Assembly: GCF_023093595.1 (NCBI RefSeq)
Contig: NZ_JALLIK010000104.1
Coordinates: forward strand, 1 to 64,000
Direction of reading: 5' to 3'
DNA: 64,000 nucleotides
Source: Thauera aromatica_A
Lineage (GTDB): Bacteria; Pseudomonadota; Gammaproteobacteria; Burkholderiales; Rhodocyclaceae
This document shows positions 51,901 to 60,481 of this stretch, one piece after another. The notes under the pieces were generated by a model, which saw only the letters and a program-made list of their open reading frames with translations, was not told the origin of the DNA and made no database searches. Made by a program: the position numbers and the translations under genes. Within the stretch, counting starts at the first letter, position 1, and every line of letters begins with the position of its first letter.

Positions 51901-52558
51901 GGTAGAGCCAGCCGATGATCTCGACCTCGGCCCAGTCTTCTTCCGGGATCTCGGCGACCAGCTTGGCGATGACCGCGTCGGTGCGTAGCAGGTTGTCGGG
52001 CAGCAGCAGCTCGGTTTCGTCGTCGATGCGCTCGAAGAGGAAGGGCATGGCGGCGGAGAGCGCGTTGCACTGGGCGACCAGCAGCAGGCGGTAGAGCTCG
52101 CCGTCCTTGTTGCCGGCGAGCTTGAGCTCGGCGATATGGGCGGCGTCGAGGCCGGGCAGCTCGCGGCTGGCGGCCAGATCCGCCGCGTGGGCGAGGATGT
52201 CCGGCAGGCCGCCGGCGCTGGCGCTGGAGAGCACGCGGTGGCCGTGACCGAGATAGTCGTGCAGCTCCATGAAGCGCAGCGCGGCGAAGCGGTTGAACCA
52301 GGTGTAGGCCACCGCCTCCATGGTGTAGCCAAACCCGTCGCGCTGGATGCGACGCACCAGGCGCTCGCGCTGCTGGGCGACGCGGGCCGGCCATTCGCGC
52401 CCGGCGATCAGCACCACATCGCCCCGCCGCTCGGCGGGCAGGGCTTCGAACTTGCCGGCGGAATCCGAGAGGCCGAGCAGGTTGGCACGCTGGGTGACGG
52501 CGGCGATGAAGTCCTTGCGGGCCTGGGGGGCGTAGGTTTTGAGTTTGGCTTTGTTCAT
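48944..52558 (-). CDS. pglX: BREX adenine-specific DNA methyltransferase PglX
   Basis: A 1204-residue N6-adenine methyltransferase: SAM motif DPACGSGHILVEAYALL near 317, catalytic NPPYMGGKGM near 494, then a large specificity region. PglX marks host DNA at a non-palindromic site and is needed for BREX defence. Length fits the family and no frameshift is seen. Residues near 289-298 (DVGAALAAI) are encoded by a REP-type palindrome in frame. The promoter situation is unusual because a toxin-antitoxin pair sits antisense just upstream. Confidence 0.94.
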   Translation of the reverse strand: MNKAKLKTYAPQARKDFIAAVTQRANLLGLSDSAGKFEALPAERRGDVVLIAGREWPARVAQQRERLVRRIQRDGFGYTMEAVAYTWFNRFAALRFMELHDYLGHGHRVLSSASAGGLPDILAHAADLAASRELPGLDAAHIAELKLAGNKDGELYRLLLVAQCNALSAAMPFLFERIDDETELLLPDNLLRTDAVIAKLVAEIPEEDWAEVEIIGWLYQFYISEKKDQVIGKVVKSEDIPAATQLFTPNWIVQYLMQNSVGRLWLMANPASTLASQWPYYIQPAEQTPDVGAALAAITQTRIDEDGGSLNPESITVLDPACGSGHILVEAYALLKGIYLERGYRLRDIPRLILEKNLYGLDIDDRAAQLAGFALLMKARADDRRLFNDPPRLNVLSLQESKGLDLDELATHLAPFGVQRGTVKVLLDTFEHAKTFGSLIQIPDALNAQLRALAEALEKANETGDLYAQAAAQDLMALVEQAKVLGRKFDAVVANPPYMGGKGMNGALKEFAKATFPDSKSDLFAMFIERGFGWCKANGFNSMVTMQSWMFLSSYEATREKLLEQRTIQTMAHLGARAFAEISGEVVQTTAFVLQGQHFFGFKPTFFRLVDGQEADKEAALRSNHYRFDTTAQDDFKEIPGSPVAYWVSDRLRHAFPRGQPLRKIAEALRGVETGNNEKFLRQWQEVDRRRFGTNLRASSSDYTWYPYNKGGGFKKWFGNRWLVINWHDNGNDIKGQPYPKEGRLPWRAANEEFYFKDGLTWGGLTTGTVTFRTCEYGAIFDSNKGSMMFPQEVDRPVVLGFLNTVLVSRLLNILNPTLSTQKDDIGNLPFFRPEISGEREITKNTLKCVDIAKADEYSYEGSWDFQILPVLTASPYPATSLESSYVSWVTKNRDTIAEMKGLEEENNRLFIDAYGLADELSPEVPIDQITLTVNPAYRYGGNLTEDEQRTRFRQDSMAELISYAIGCMMGRYSLDEPGLIYAHAGNVGFDPTRYQTFPADADGIVPITDEFWFEDDAAHRVREFLRAAWGADTLDENMAWLAESLGAKANETPDETIRRYLADKFFKDHLQTYKKRPIYWLFSSGKQGAFQALVYLHRYHEGTLARLRAEYVVPLTGKMQARIDMLEKDATAAPSTAARNKLNKQLEKLRKKHVELLAYDEKLRHYADMRIQLDLDDGVKANYGKFGDLLAEVKAVTGGASDD
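51666..51695. repeat. REP-type palindromic element inside pglX
   Basis: Contains GCGGCT-AA-AGCCGC (51670-51683) and the flank CTCCTACATCGGG. Read on the minus strand this is the common extragenic palindrome that begins GTAGGAGCGGC. It is in frame and adds DVGAALAAI between EQTP and TQTRIDED. Such elements are normally extragenic. Confidence 0.65.
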
Positions 52559-52642
52559 GGCGTTTTTTTGGTCGCTTCAGGATGTAGCGTCGCGGCGTCG
52601 GTGAGTGTATAAACACATAAACACCGATCTCAGGAGTCGAAG

Positions 52643-52882
52643 ATGGCAAGCACACGTTGGAACGTCGCGGTCTCCACGGAGACCGACCAGGCATTGCGGA
52701 TGTTTCTGGCCAGCCAGGGCGGCGGGCGCAAGGGCGATCTGTCGCGCTTCGTCGAAGAAGCGGTGCGGGCACACATCCTCGAGCTGAGCGCGGAGGACGC
52801 CAAGGCTGCGAATGCTGGCGTCAGCGAGGCGGACCTTGCCGCGATGGTGGATGAGGCACTTGACTGGGCCAAGGCGCAGTAA
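52643..52882 (+). CDS. Antitoxin of a PIN-domain toxin-antitoxin pair
   Basis: A 79-residue protein with a ribbon-helix-helix-like N-terminus (RWNVAVSTETDQALRMFLAS, KGDLSRFVEEAVRAHI) and an acidic C-terminal tail (SEADLAAMVDEALDWAKAQ). Its TAA overlaps the toxin ATG (TAATG). It lies on the strand opposite to BREX, between brxC and pglX, starting 84 bases from the pglX ATG. Likely neutralises the PIN toxin and represses the pair. Confidence 0.8.
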   Translation: MASTRWNVAVSTETDQALRMFLASQGGGRKGDLSRFVEEAVRAHILELSAEDAKAANAGVSEADLAAMVDEALDWAKAQ

Positions 52883-53298
52883 TGCGGGTGGTGCTCGACA
52901 CCAACATCCTGTTCAGTGCGCTGATTTCGCCGCATGGGGCACCGGATGCGATCTACCGCGCCTGGCGCAGCGCGCGTTTCGAGCTGGTGACCTCCCACGC
53001 CCAGCTGGAAGAAATTCGCCGTGCCAGTCGTTACCCCAAGCTGCAGGCGGTGCTGCAGCCTGCCAAGGTGGGGGTGATGATCAACAACCTGCAGCGCGCC
53101 CTGGTGCTGGAGCAGTTGCCGCGCCATTTCGAGGCAGACGACCCGGACGACGCTTTTCTGCTGGCCATGGCCGATGCAGGCAAGGCCGACTACCTGGTGA
53201 CTGGCGACCGCCGGGCCGGCCTGCTGCAGCGCGGCCATGTCGGCCGCACGCGCATCCTGACGCCAGCAGCGTTCTGTAATGAAGTCTTGAAGACCTGA
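52882..53298 (+). CDS. PIN-domain toxin ribonuclease
   Basis: A 138-residue PIN domain of the COG1569 type: N-terminal VVLDTNILFSALIS with the first catalytic Asp, LEEIRRASRYPKL, and DDPDDAFLLAMADAGKADYLVTGD with the acidic cluster. PIN toxins cleave RNA. Read antisense to the BREX operon, ending 21 bases before the brxC stop. Probably an insertion that separates brxC from pglX; it may stabilise the island. Confidence 0.83.
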   Translation: MRVVLDTNILFSALISPHGAPDAIYRAWRSARFELVTSHAQLEEIRRASRYPKLQAVLQPAKVGVMINNLQRALVLEQLPRHFEADDPDDAFLLAMADAGKADYLVTGDRRAGLLQRGHVGRTRILTPAAFCNEVLKT

Positions 53299-53319
53299 GC
53301 CCGACATTTTCTCTACCGC

Positions 53320-56300
53320 TTACTGCAAACGAACGCGCTGGCCGGCTTGGACGGCCTTGAGCAGTTCAGCCTTCAGCTTGGCGAGGTAGGCGTCGATGTC
53401 CGCTTCGGTTTCCAGATAGGTCTTGGGGCTGAAGTCGGCCGCGCGGACCGGTTTGGTCGGCTTGGGCGCAATCACCGGGCCGCTTGTCTTGGTGGCAGTC
53501 GTCGCGCTGCCCTTTTCGGCGGCCGTGGTCGGGACCGCCTTGGGCGTGGCGGACTCGATCATGGTCATCGCCGCATCCAGCGCGTCGCCTGCCCGTTCCT
53601 GGCTGTAGAAGATCATCGGGATGCTGGTGAGGCCAGCGACCTTGGTCTTGAGCTCCTGTAGCTTGAGCAGCGCGCGGTTGCGCAGGCCGTCCGAGGCTTG
53701 TGCGGCGTCAAGCGCCTTTTCCACTTCGGCGATCTTGGCGTCGATGGAGAGCAGCGCGTGCTCGCGCTTGCTCTGGGCGAGCGCCTCGTTGACCGTGTCG
53801 GCCGTGGTGACGAGTGGCTCGATCTGGCTGACGGCACCCCAGGGGTTCGGGTTGTCGCGGATGCCTTCGAGGCTCGACAGCGCCAAGGCGGCCTTGACGT
53901 CCTTGTCGAGGGCTTCGCGGTTGGGCTCGAAGCGCTCCAGAGCCTCGAGCAACCGGCGCCAGGTGGGGATCTGTGTTTTGTAGAAGCTGATGACGTCGTG
54001 GATGTCGTCGGACAGGTCCAGCCAGTCGTCCTTGCCCTTGACGAAGGCGTCGATGAATTCGTAGCTGTCGGCCACCCCGAGCTGCTTGCCGATGGCGGCG
54101 ATCGCGCTGTCGATGACGGTCTTGCCGGGGTGATGCGGCGTGGCGGCGACGTGGGCGTAGCCCTTGAGGTCGACTTGCAGCGCGGCCAGGCGCTCGCGGG
54201 TGGCGGCGACCAGGCCGTCCTCGGCCTCGGGCGGCATCTCGGCAAAGAGGTCGCGGTGCAGCTCGCGCGCGCGCTTGATGCTGACAGCATCGGCCACCTT
54301 GCGCTTGAGAATCGACACGTGCTTGAAGCGCGCCGACTTGGTGAGCGGCTCGATGGCGGCCTTGGGTTCGAGGTCGGCGCTGTCCATCATCAGCTTGATC
54401 TCGCCGGCCATGAAGAGGCGTGCGACCAGCAGGACGACCTCCCAGTCGGGCTTCCAACCCCAGGGTATGCCGGTGAAGCGGTTGACCACCTCGTCCAGGA
54501 TCACCCGGGTGTTGCTCGCCTTGAGCTGGAGAAACTCGCGCAGTTCGACGAGCGCGAGCGGGTTGCCCTCCTCGCCACCGAGCGCGAGCTTGCGCTGGGC
54601 GGTGTCGTCGGCGAGCAGGACCGCCTTGATCTCGGCGATGGGGTCGGCGTTGCGGTGCTTGAGGTAGCCGAGCTTGGTGTAGGTGTTGGTGATGAGGTAG
54701 TTGCCCAGCTCGTCGAGCAGGCTGCCGGGGTTGGACGCCTTGAGTTCGACGCGCTGGCCGAGGGCGTAAAAGTCACCCTGCAGCATCATGGTGGCGAGCT
54801 GCTCGCGCAGGCGGGCGCGGCGCTCACGGTTTTCGTCCTTGCGGTTGATGAGGATGTTGCGCAGCGAAGGCGTGGCGTTGCTGGCCTTGGGGCTGTCGAT
54901 GTACTTCTCGATCTGGCGGTAGAGGGTGAGTTCGATGTCGAAGCGCTCGCCTTCGGCCAGGCGGATCAGCGCCCGGCCGTTGCCTTCGCTGCTGCGCAGG
55001 ACGGCGCGGGCGTCGTTGAGCGCGTCCCAGTCGTCGCCCAGCGGCGAGACGACCTCGACGGTAAGCTCGTGGCTGGCGTTCTTGTACGGGGCGCCGTCGA
55101 GCAGGCGGTTGATGTCGTAATCGCCCTTGGTGTCGCGGTGGCGGATGCGGGTACTGCCCTGCAGGATGTCGTCGAACAGCAGCTCGCACAGCAGGCGGGC
55201 CTTTTCGGACGAGGACACTTCGACGTTGCCGATCTCGCGCGCGACGTCGCGCTCTTCGTTGGTGAGGAAGAACCACAGGTCGCCGTTGCGGCTGACCAGG
55301 CGCTGCTGCTCGAGCCGGCTGAGGCTCTCCTGGATCTGGCGCTTGAGGGCGAGCTTGTCGGCGTCGATGCGATCGACGCAGAGCGTGGCGAGGTTGTCGA
55401 CGTTGGGTTTGACGATATCGGCGATGTAGCGGATGAGGAACAGGGCCTTGAGCAACAACACGTCGAAGGCTTTGAGCGCCCCGTTGTTGGGCGCCTCGTC
55501 GATGGAGCGCTTGGCGACGGTGTCGATGAAGCTCTCGATCGAGGGGTAGAAGTCGTAGAGCGGGATGAGCAGGCCGACGTCCCGATCCATGTTGCGCACG
55601 GTGGCGGACTGGAAGGCGTCGAGCAGCGAGCGCTCGCCGCGCGACAGGTGCTTGCCGGTGGCACCGACCTTGCGGATGGATTCGAAGATCTTCTGCAGCA
55701 GAGTGAACTGGTAGGGGGCGTAGGGATAGACGCTGACGAACTCGGCGGCGTCCTTGTAGCCGCGCAGGTTCACCGAGTTGCCGACGAAGGCGAGCTGATT
55801 GTTGATGATGTCGCCGGACTTTTCGAAGGTGTCACGCAGCGTATCGTGCGCGCCCTCGCGCTTGGCGAGCAGGCGCTCGCCGATGACCTCGTCGGTGTTG
55901 GAGCTGGCGAGCGAAAGTCGAGTATGGAAGCGCCCCTGGATCTTGGAGAAATCCTGCGATTTGGCCTTGTTGGCCTCGCCGAGGGCGGCGTCGATGTCTT
56001 CCTGACTGGTGACGATGACCCACGCCCTACCCTGCGTCGCGGTACCGAGCTGCTCGGTGATCGTCTGCAGGTTGAGCATCAGCTTGGTGTTGTCGCCGAT
56101 GAACTGACCGACCTCGTCGACCAGGAAGATGATGCGGTGGCCGGCGGGCCGGGTCTCGAGGTAGGCGTTCACCAGCTTGGCGAAGGACTCGATGTTGATG
56201 CGGTACTCGTCGCGCGAGCGGTCGAACCATTGGCCGGCGGATTCCTCGCTTTGCCCGAGTGCGACCGAGAGCGCATGCACGACGTCGTCGCGCAGGAAGT

Positions 56301-56931
56301 CGACCGCATCGCGCTCGGCCTCCCAGGTAGAGCCGTTGCTTTCGGCGAAGGCCGCACGGAAGGCGTCATACGCGCCCTTCTCCACCAGGTAGCGCTCCAT
56401 GTGGGCGATGTGCGGCGCATCGGCGCTGAAGCCGAGTTTCTCGTTGAACACGCGCAGGAAGACCTGGAGGATGACGTCGCGCTCATCCTTGCTGTCGGCC
56501 TTGGCGTCGATATTGAAGAGCACTACGTCGGCGCTGCCGCGCACGGCGCGCTGGATGTCGGCGAGCAGCATCGAATCCTTGATCTTGTGCTCGTCGAAGA
56601 AGGCAGCGGCGCGTTTCTTCTCGCCGGTGGCGGGGTTGGTGGCTTCGAGGTTCTCGAGCAGGTAGGACAGGATCTTGATGAAGTGCGACTTGCCCGAGCC
56701 GAAGAAGCCGGACACCCAGACACCCATGCGCGCAGCGAGCACTGGGTCGTTCGGGTTGTCGGCCGCTGCCAGGTAGGCGTCGAAGAAGCGGCGAAAGTAT
56801 TCGGTGAGCTGCTTGGTGACGACGTACTCGTCGAGTTCCTGCCAGACGCTCTCGGCGTCCTTCTGGTCGGCCTTGATCACCCCGTTTATAGGGCGGTTGA
56901 TGGGCTTGGTAAAAAGGTCGCCGATCTTCAT
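53320..56931 (-). CDS. brxC: BREX protein BrxC (large P-loop ATPase)
   Basis: About 1203 residues starting MKIGDLFTKPINRPINGVIK, with Walker A GFFGSGKSHFIKIL near 75 and HRIIFLVDEVGQFIGDN as Walker B near 270-280. BrxC is the BREX ATPase thought to assemble with BrxB and PglZ. The frame allows an ATG 11 codons upstream (56964), but MKIGDLF is the family start. Downstream of its stop the operon is interrupted by the antisense toxin-antitoxin pair. Confidence 0.93.
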   Translation of the reverse strand: MKIGDLFTKPINRPINGVIKADQKDAESVWQELDEYVVTKQLTEYFRRFFDAYLAAADNPNDPVLAARMGVWVSGFFGSGKSHFIKILSYLLENLEATNPATGEKKRAAAFFDEHKIKDSMLLADIQRAVRGSADVVLFNIDAKADSKDERDVILQVFLRVFNEKLGFSADAPHIAHMERYLVEKGAYDAFRAAFAESNGSTWEAERDAVDFLRDDVVHALSVALGQSEESAGQWFDRSRDEYRINIESFAKLVNAYLETRPAGHRIIFLVDEVGQFIGDNTKLMLNLQTITEQLGTATQGRAWVIVTSQEDIDAALGEANKAKSQDFSKIQGRFHTRLSLASSNTDEVIGERLLAKREGAHDTLRDTFEKSGDIINNQLAFVGNSVNLRGYKDAAEFVSVYPYAPYQFTLLQKIFESIRKVGATGKHLSRGERSLLDAFQSATVRNMDRDVGLLIPLYDFYPSIESFIDTVAKRSIDEAPNNGALKAFDVLLLKALFLIRYIADIVKPNVDNLATLCVDRIDADKLALKRQIQESLSRLEQQRLVSRNGDLWFFLTNEERDVAREIGNVEVSSSEKARLLCELLFDDILQGSTRIRHRDTKGDYDINRLLDGAPYKNASHELTVEVVSPLGDDWDALNDARAVLRSSEGNGRALIRLAEGERFDIELTLYRQIEKYIDSPKASNATPSLRNILINRKDENRERRARLREQLATMMLQGDFYALGQRVELKASNPGSLLDELGNYLITNTYTKLGYLKHRNADPIAEIKAVLLADDTAQRKLALGGEEGNPLALVELREFLQLKASNTRVILDEVVNRFTGIPWGWKPDWEVVLLVARLFMAGEIKLMMDSADLEPKAAIEPLTKSARFKHVSILKRKVADAVSIKRARELHRDLFAEMPPEAEDGLVAATRERLAALQVDLKGYAHVAATPHHPGKTVIDSAIAAIGKQLGVADSYEFIDAFVKGKDDWLDLSDDIHDVISFYKTQIPTWRRLLEALERFEPNREALDKDVKAALALSSLEGIRDNPNPWGAVSQIEPLVTTADTVNEALAQSKREHALLSIDAKIAEVEKALDAAQASDGLRNRALLKLQELKTKVAGLTSIPMIFYSQERAGDALDAAMTMIESATPKAVPTTAAEKGSATTATKTSGPVIAPKPTKPVRAADFSPKTYLETEADIDAYLAKLKAELLKAVQAGQRVRLQ

Positions 56932-56974
56932 TTCTTGTTGTCCGTGATCAATCGAAAAGGTCAAAGCGAAAAGC

Positions 56975-57559
56975 TCAAGGCACGAGGCGGAAGGCGCGGT
57001 AGTAGTGATCTTCCGACAGCTTGTTGAATAACCGCAGCGAATAGCCGTCGTAACGGCCCGGGAAGAACATCAGCAGCGGCGTGTGGTTCAGGTGTGGGTG
57101 CAGGGCCGAGAGCAGCGTGTGGGTGCGCAGCATCGGAAATGCCGAGCCCACGCCGGTCAGCATCAGCAGATCAAGGGCGCCCGGGTTGTGCTGCTGCACG
57201 AGGCGCTCGGCGAGCTTGTCTTCCTTGAGCACGCGGCGCAGCGATTCCAGCGCCTTGTCGTCGCCCTGTTTGCCCTGCATGTCGATGGCCTTGTCGAGGA
57301 GTTTGCGGTCCTCGAGCAGGCCGATGACGAGCTCGAACAGGTTGATTGTGGCGAAGCGCAGCGGGGGTTGCCGTTTCTTGAGCGCAGGTTCGACAACACT
57401 GGTTAGGAACTCCCGCATCGCCAGCTCCTGCTCAGGTGGGTAGTCGAAGATCCAGAAGCCGATCTCGTTGCCGAGACCCCGGTTGTGCAGGAAGTCCTCC
57501 GACGTGACGCGCGGCAGGATCTGGTTGAGGCGTTCCTCGAAGGTCTGCGTCATGTTCAT
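56975..57559 (-). CDS. brxB: BREX protein BrxB (DUF1788)
   Basis: A 194-residue protein, MNMTQTFEERLNQILPRVTS, then FWIFDYPPEQELAMREFL, LMLTGVGSAFPMLRTHTLL and LLMFFPGRYDGYSLRLF, all characteristic of DUF1788/BrxB. Required for BREX defence and methylation; it bridges other Brx proteins. It starts two bases after the brxA stop; brxC follows after about 43 bases. Confidence 0.92.
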   Translation of the reverse strand: MNMTQTFEERLNQILPRVTSEDFLHNRGLGNEIGFWIFDYPPEQELAMREFLTSVVEPALKKRQPPLRFATINLFELVIGLLEDRKLLDKAIDMQGKQGDDKALESLRRVLKEDKLAERLVQQHNPGALDLLMLTGVGSAFPMLRTHTLLSALHPHLNHTPLLMFFPGRYDGYSLRLFNKLSEDHYYRAFRLVP

Positions 57560-57561
57560 GG

Positions 57562-58161
57562 TCAGTGCGTGAGCTCCATCGCGCCGAGCACGGCAGCCTC
57601 GGAGCGGGACTTGAGGTAGCGCTGCACCTCGGGATGCAGCAGCGGCGGCGTGAGGCGCAGGCTGCGGGTGGATTCGAGGTAGCCGGCCTCGGCCAGGATG
57701 CGGAGGATGACCTGCAGCAACTTGGCCTTGGTGGTGGCGGACCAGCCGGCGACGGCGGGGTCGCGCTGGATGCAGTCGACGAGGAAGGCTTCCCAGTCCG
57801 ACGGGACCAGGCTTTCCTCGAATCGGCGAACGTGACCGGCAACCACGTCGCGCATGAAATCGCCCAACAGGCGGCTGTGCTTGACCGAAGCGGCAAGGAG
57901 GATCTGCAGTGCGAGCTCCTGCTCGCCCTCGGCCACCAGTTGCCACGCCTGCTCGTCGAGCGTTTCGAGGCGGTTGCGGATGAGCCGCGCCTGCCGACGT
58001 GCGGTCGCAGGCGACTTCTTCTGCAGGATGTTCTCGGTTCGGAGCGTATCGAACCAGGTCGCGCGGTCGGGCTGCGTGAGCATGAAGCGGGCGACGCGCC
58101 GGCTCTCGGGCAGCATCAGCGAGCCGGCGGAGATTTCGGCGTTGTAGAGGGCTACGCTCAC
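57562..58161 (-). CDS. brxA: BREX protein BrxA (DUF1819)
   Basis: A 199-residue protein (AEISAGSLMLPESRRVARFM, RTENILQKKSPATARRQARL, LLGDFMRDVV) matching DUF1819/BrxA, a small helical DNA-binding component of BREX type 1. GTG start with AGGAGG directly upstream. Overlaps the brxR stop by four bases, so regulator and operon are coupled. Confidence 0.92.
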   Translation of the reverse strand: MSVALYNAEISAGSLMLPESRRVARFMLTQPDRATWFDTLRTENILQKKSPATARRQARLIRNRLETLDEQAWQLVAEGEQELALQILLAASVKHSRLLGDFMRDVVAGHVRRFEESLVPSDWEAFLVDCIQRDPAVAGWSATTKAKLLQVILRILAEAGYLESTRSLRLTPPLLHPEVQRYLKSRSEAAVLGAMELTH

Positions 58162-59045
58162 GCTTCGCCTCCTGAGGCGGGCCGGATGTAACCCGGCGCA
58201 AGCAATGCGCTCTCCACACCTTCCAACACGGCGCGGTTGGCCAGGCAAAGGTGATGCTGTGCGCAGTCCAGGCTGTGGTCTGCGGAGCAATCCACCGCCC
58301 AGCGCAGCAGTGCGTACCCGGCCAGTGCGGCAGAGACGTTCAGCGTCAGCGTGCCGTCCTTCATCCCATAGTCGGCAACCACGCCTTCGGGGTGCTTCAG
58401 AGCGGGATGGGGAACGAGCTGCAGCTCGATCCGCCGATTCCATTGCTCATCGGCCTCGATGCGCTCGTACGGTTCGGCACGCTCGTCGAGCGGCTTGGCC
58501 TTGGCGATCCGGGTGAGCACGAAATCGGAAAAGCGCTTGCGCTGACGGTCGTAAGCGCGGACATGCCAGCGCAGACCATTGTCGGCAAGCGCGACCGGGA
58601 CGATCACCCGCTTTGCCGGCCCCGAGTTGACGGAGAGGTAGGTCACCTGCAAGGGACGATTGCCATGCATCGCCCGGGTGATCTCGCCCAACAGGCCGAA
58701 GTCGGGCCGGACCAGCTCGCCCGCGCCCTCGCACGGAAAGGTCCGCGCAACCGTCGGTGCCTGTCCATCGCCAAAGCCATGTAGCAGCCAGGACAGGATG
58801 CGCTCTGCCGAGAAGGGGAACAGCGGACGGAAATGCCCGGTGGGGATGTAGGCCTTGACGTAGCGGTCGTAGGCCAGGTTGTCGGGGGCGCACTCGCGAT
58901 AGGCGTTGAGGTCGCGCGTCGCAGCCGCCGGCTTGATCGAGAAGCGTGCCTCGAGGTCTCCTCGACGCAGCTCGCCAACAAAAAAGGCCTTCAGCTCGAG
59001 GTAGGCAAGGCGTTCGCGCTGGGAGTGCGACAGCGGAAGCTGCAT
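58158..59045 (-). CDS. brxR: BrxR-type wHTH-WYL regulator
   Basis: A 295-residue protein with an N-terminal winged-helix region (ERLAYLELKAFFVGELRRGD), a WYL domain (RPLQVTYLSVNSGPAKRVIV; LRWHVRAYDRQRKRFSDFVL) and a C-terminal dimerisation part. BrxR proteins repress BREX operons by binding an inverted repeat upstream of themselves. It is the first gene of the operon, immediately before brxA. Confidence 0.88.
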   Translation of the reverse strand: MQLPLSHSQRERLAYLELKAFFVGELRRGDLEARFSIKPAAATRDLNAYRECAPDNLAYDRYVKAYIPTGHFRPLFPFSAERILSWLLHGFGDGQAPTVARTFPCEGAGELVRPDFGLLGEITRAMHGNRPLQVTYLSVNSGPAKRVIVPVALADNGLRWHVRAYDRQRKRFSDFVLTRIAKAKPLDERAEPYERIEADEQWNRRIELQLVPHPALKHPEGVVADYGMKDGTLTLNVSAALAGYALLRWAVDCSADHSLDCAQHHLCLANRAVLEGVESALLAPGYIRPASGGEA

Positions 59046-59102
59046 GAAACATTACCCGGTGAGGAATCTATCGCGAATGGTACCAGCGTAAGGACCAGGT
59101 AA

Positions 59103-59117
59103 GCATCATTTTGATGC
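59103..59117. promoter_or_regulatory. Candidate BrxR operator
   Basis: The palindrome GCATCA-TTT-TGATGC lies 58 bases upstream of the brxR ATG, where BrxR-type regulators bind. No clear -10/-35 boxes were identified around it. Confidence 0.45.
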
Positions 59118-59270
59118 GCACTATGCACGACATCGCGTGACTGAGCAGCGCCTCCACCTCGGAGATCCGAATGCAGCCCAGGGGGAATTCGTATCCTCGG
59201 CAACGAGATTGGCGATTCATGGCCACACCGTCCGAATTTGGCCGCACGGTTGCTACGCAAGATCCAAAGC

Positions 59271-59300
59271 AAAAAGCCAGCTCGCGAGAACTGGCTTTTT
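59271..59300. terminator. Terminator downstream of the tRNA-Val pair
   Basis: AAAAAGCCAG / CTGGCTTTTT form a 10-bp stem around a 10-base loop, with A/T tracts on both sides, so it can act in both directions. It ends the tRNA transcript and insulates the BREX promoter. Confidence 0.75.
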
Positions 59301-59308
59301 GGATGCGC

Positions 59309-59383
59309 TGGTGGGCGGTACTGGGATCGAACCAGTGACCCCTGCCGTGTGAAGGCAGTGCTCTACCGCTGAGCTAACCGCCC
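59309..59383 (-). tRNA. tRNA-Val(CAC), copy 2 in transcript order
   Basis: Minus strand; acceptor GGGCGGT/ACCGCCC, anticodon loop TTCACAC with CAC, T-loop GGTTCGATCC, and encoded CCA (59309-59311). Identical to the copy 72 bases upstream. Confidence 0.97.
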
Positions 59384-59455
59384 GATTACGCGGCCGTGAA
59401 GGAGCGCGATCGGCTTTGTGAGGCTTTGTGGAAGGAGGCGTCACGCGCAGGGGCG

Positions 59456-59530
59456 TGGTGGGCGGTACTGGGATCGAACCAGTGACCCCTGCCGTGTGAA
59501 GGCAGTGCTCTACCGCTGAGCTAACCGCCC
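59456..59530 (-). tRNA. tRNA-Val(CAC), copy 1 in transcript order
   Basis: Same sequence and CCA end as 59309-59383. The two form a tandem on the minus strand downstream of folD. Confidence 0.97.
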
Positions 59531-59584
59531 TTCCGACAAAGAGCGCGCATTCTAGAAGGCCGTGAACCGTCCGTCAAGGTGGTG

Positions 59585-60481
59585 TCAAAGCACGGCAGCA
59601 TCCCAGACTGGATGACCGACTTCGGCGTCTCGTTCCAGGCAGCGCTCGGCCGAGCGCAGGGTGTTCTCGATCAGCATGGTCACGGTCATCGGGCCGACGC
59701 CGCCGGGGACCGGGCTGATCCAGCTCGCCTTGTCCCTGACTCCGTCGAAGTCGACGTCGCCGACGATGCGCCCGTCGGGCAAGCGGTTGATGCCCACATC
59801 GATGACGACGGCGCCGTGCTTGACCATCTGCGCCACGATCAGCCCCGGCTTGCCCGCGGCGACGATGAGGATGTCGGCGAGGATGGTGTGCTGTGCCAGG
59901 TCGCGCGTCCTGGCGTGGCAGACGGTGACGGTGGCCTCCTTGTGCAGCAGCATCAGGGCCATCGGCTTGCCGACGATGTTCGATGCCCCGACCACGACCA
60001 CGTTCTTGCCCGCGACCTCGATGCCGGTGGTCTCGAGCAGGAGCTGGACGCCATAGGGCGTGCACGGCGGAAAGATCGTGTTGCCCACGACCAGGCCGCC
60101 GACGTTGTAGAGATGGAAACCGTCCACGTCCTTCTCCACCGCAATCGCTTCGAGCACCCGGCGCATGTCGATATGGGGCGGCAGCGGCAACTGGAGCAGG
60201 ATGCCATGCACGGTGTGCGCGGCGTTGAGACGGGCGATCAGCCCGAGCAGGGCGGCCTCCGTGATGTCGGCCGGACAGGCGTGGAGGAAGGAGGCGACCC
60301 CGCACTCTTCGCAGGCTTTCACCTTATTGGCCACGTAAAGCCGCGAGGCGGGGTTGTCCCCGACCAGAATGACTGCCAAGCCAGGCTGAACCCCGTGGGC
60401 CGCGAGCGCCCCCACCCTTTCCCGGAACCGGGTGCGCAGATGCCGGGACAGGGCCTTGCCATCGATGATCTGCGCGCTCAT
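59585..60481 (-). CDS. folD: Bifunctional methylenetetrahydrofolate dehydrogenase/cyclohydrolase FolD
   Basis: A 298-residue protein with LYVANKVKACEECGV (the Tyr-x3-Lys catalytic pair), HGILLQLPLP, PPCTPYGV, the NADP-site GASNIVGKPMA and the C-terminal PVPGGVGPMTVTML. It interconverts methylene-, methenyl- and formyl-tetrahydrofolate. It overlaps the amidohydrolase stop by four bases and is the last gene of a C1 operon, so methyl groups moved onto folate upstream can be oxidised here. Confidence 0.95.
   Translation of the reverse strand: MSAQIIDGKALSRHLRTRFRERVGALAAHGVQPGLAVILVGDNPASRLYVANKVKACEECGVASFLHACPADITEAALLGLIARLNAAHTVHGILLQLPLPPHIDMRRVLEAIAVEKDVDGFHLYNVGGLVVGNTIFPPCTPYGVQLLLETTGIEVAGKNVVVVGASNIVGKPMALMLLHKEATVTVCHARTRDLAQHTILADILIVAAGKPGLIVAQMVKHGAVVIDVGINRLPDGRIVGDVDFDGVRDKASWISPVPGGVGPMTVTMLIENTLRSAERCLERDAEVGHPVWDAAVL

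Noticed and set aside
53698..57027. 1109-codon plus-strand open frame opposite brxC
   Set aside because: High-GC antisense shadow of brxC. Its composition is unnatural and no domain is visible.
59137..59352. Possible plus-strand gene between brxR and the tRNAs
   Set aside because: It runs through the terminator and into a tRNA-Val on the opposite strand; the product has no protein-like pattern.
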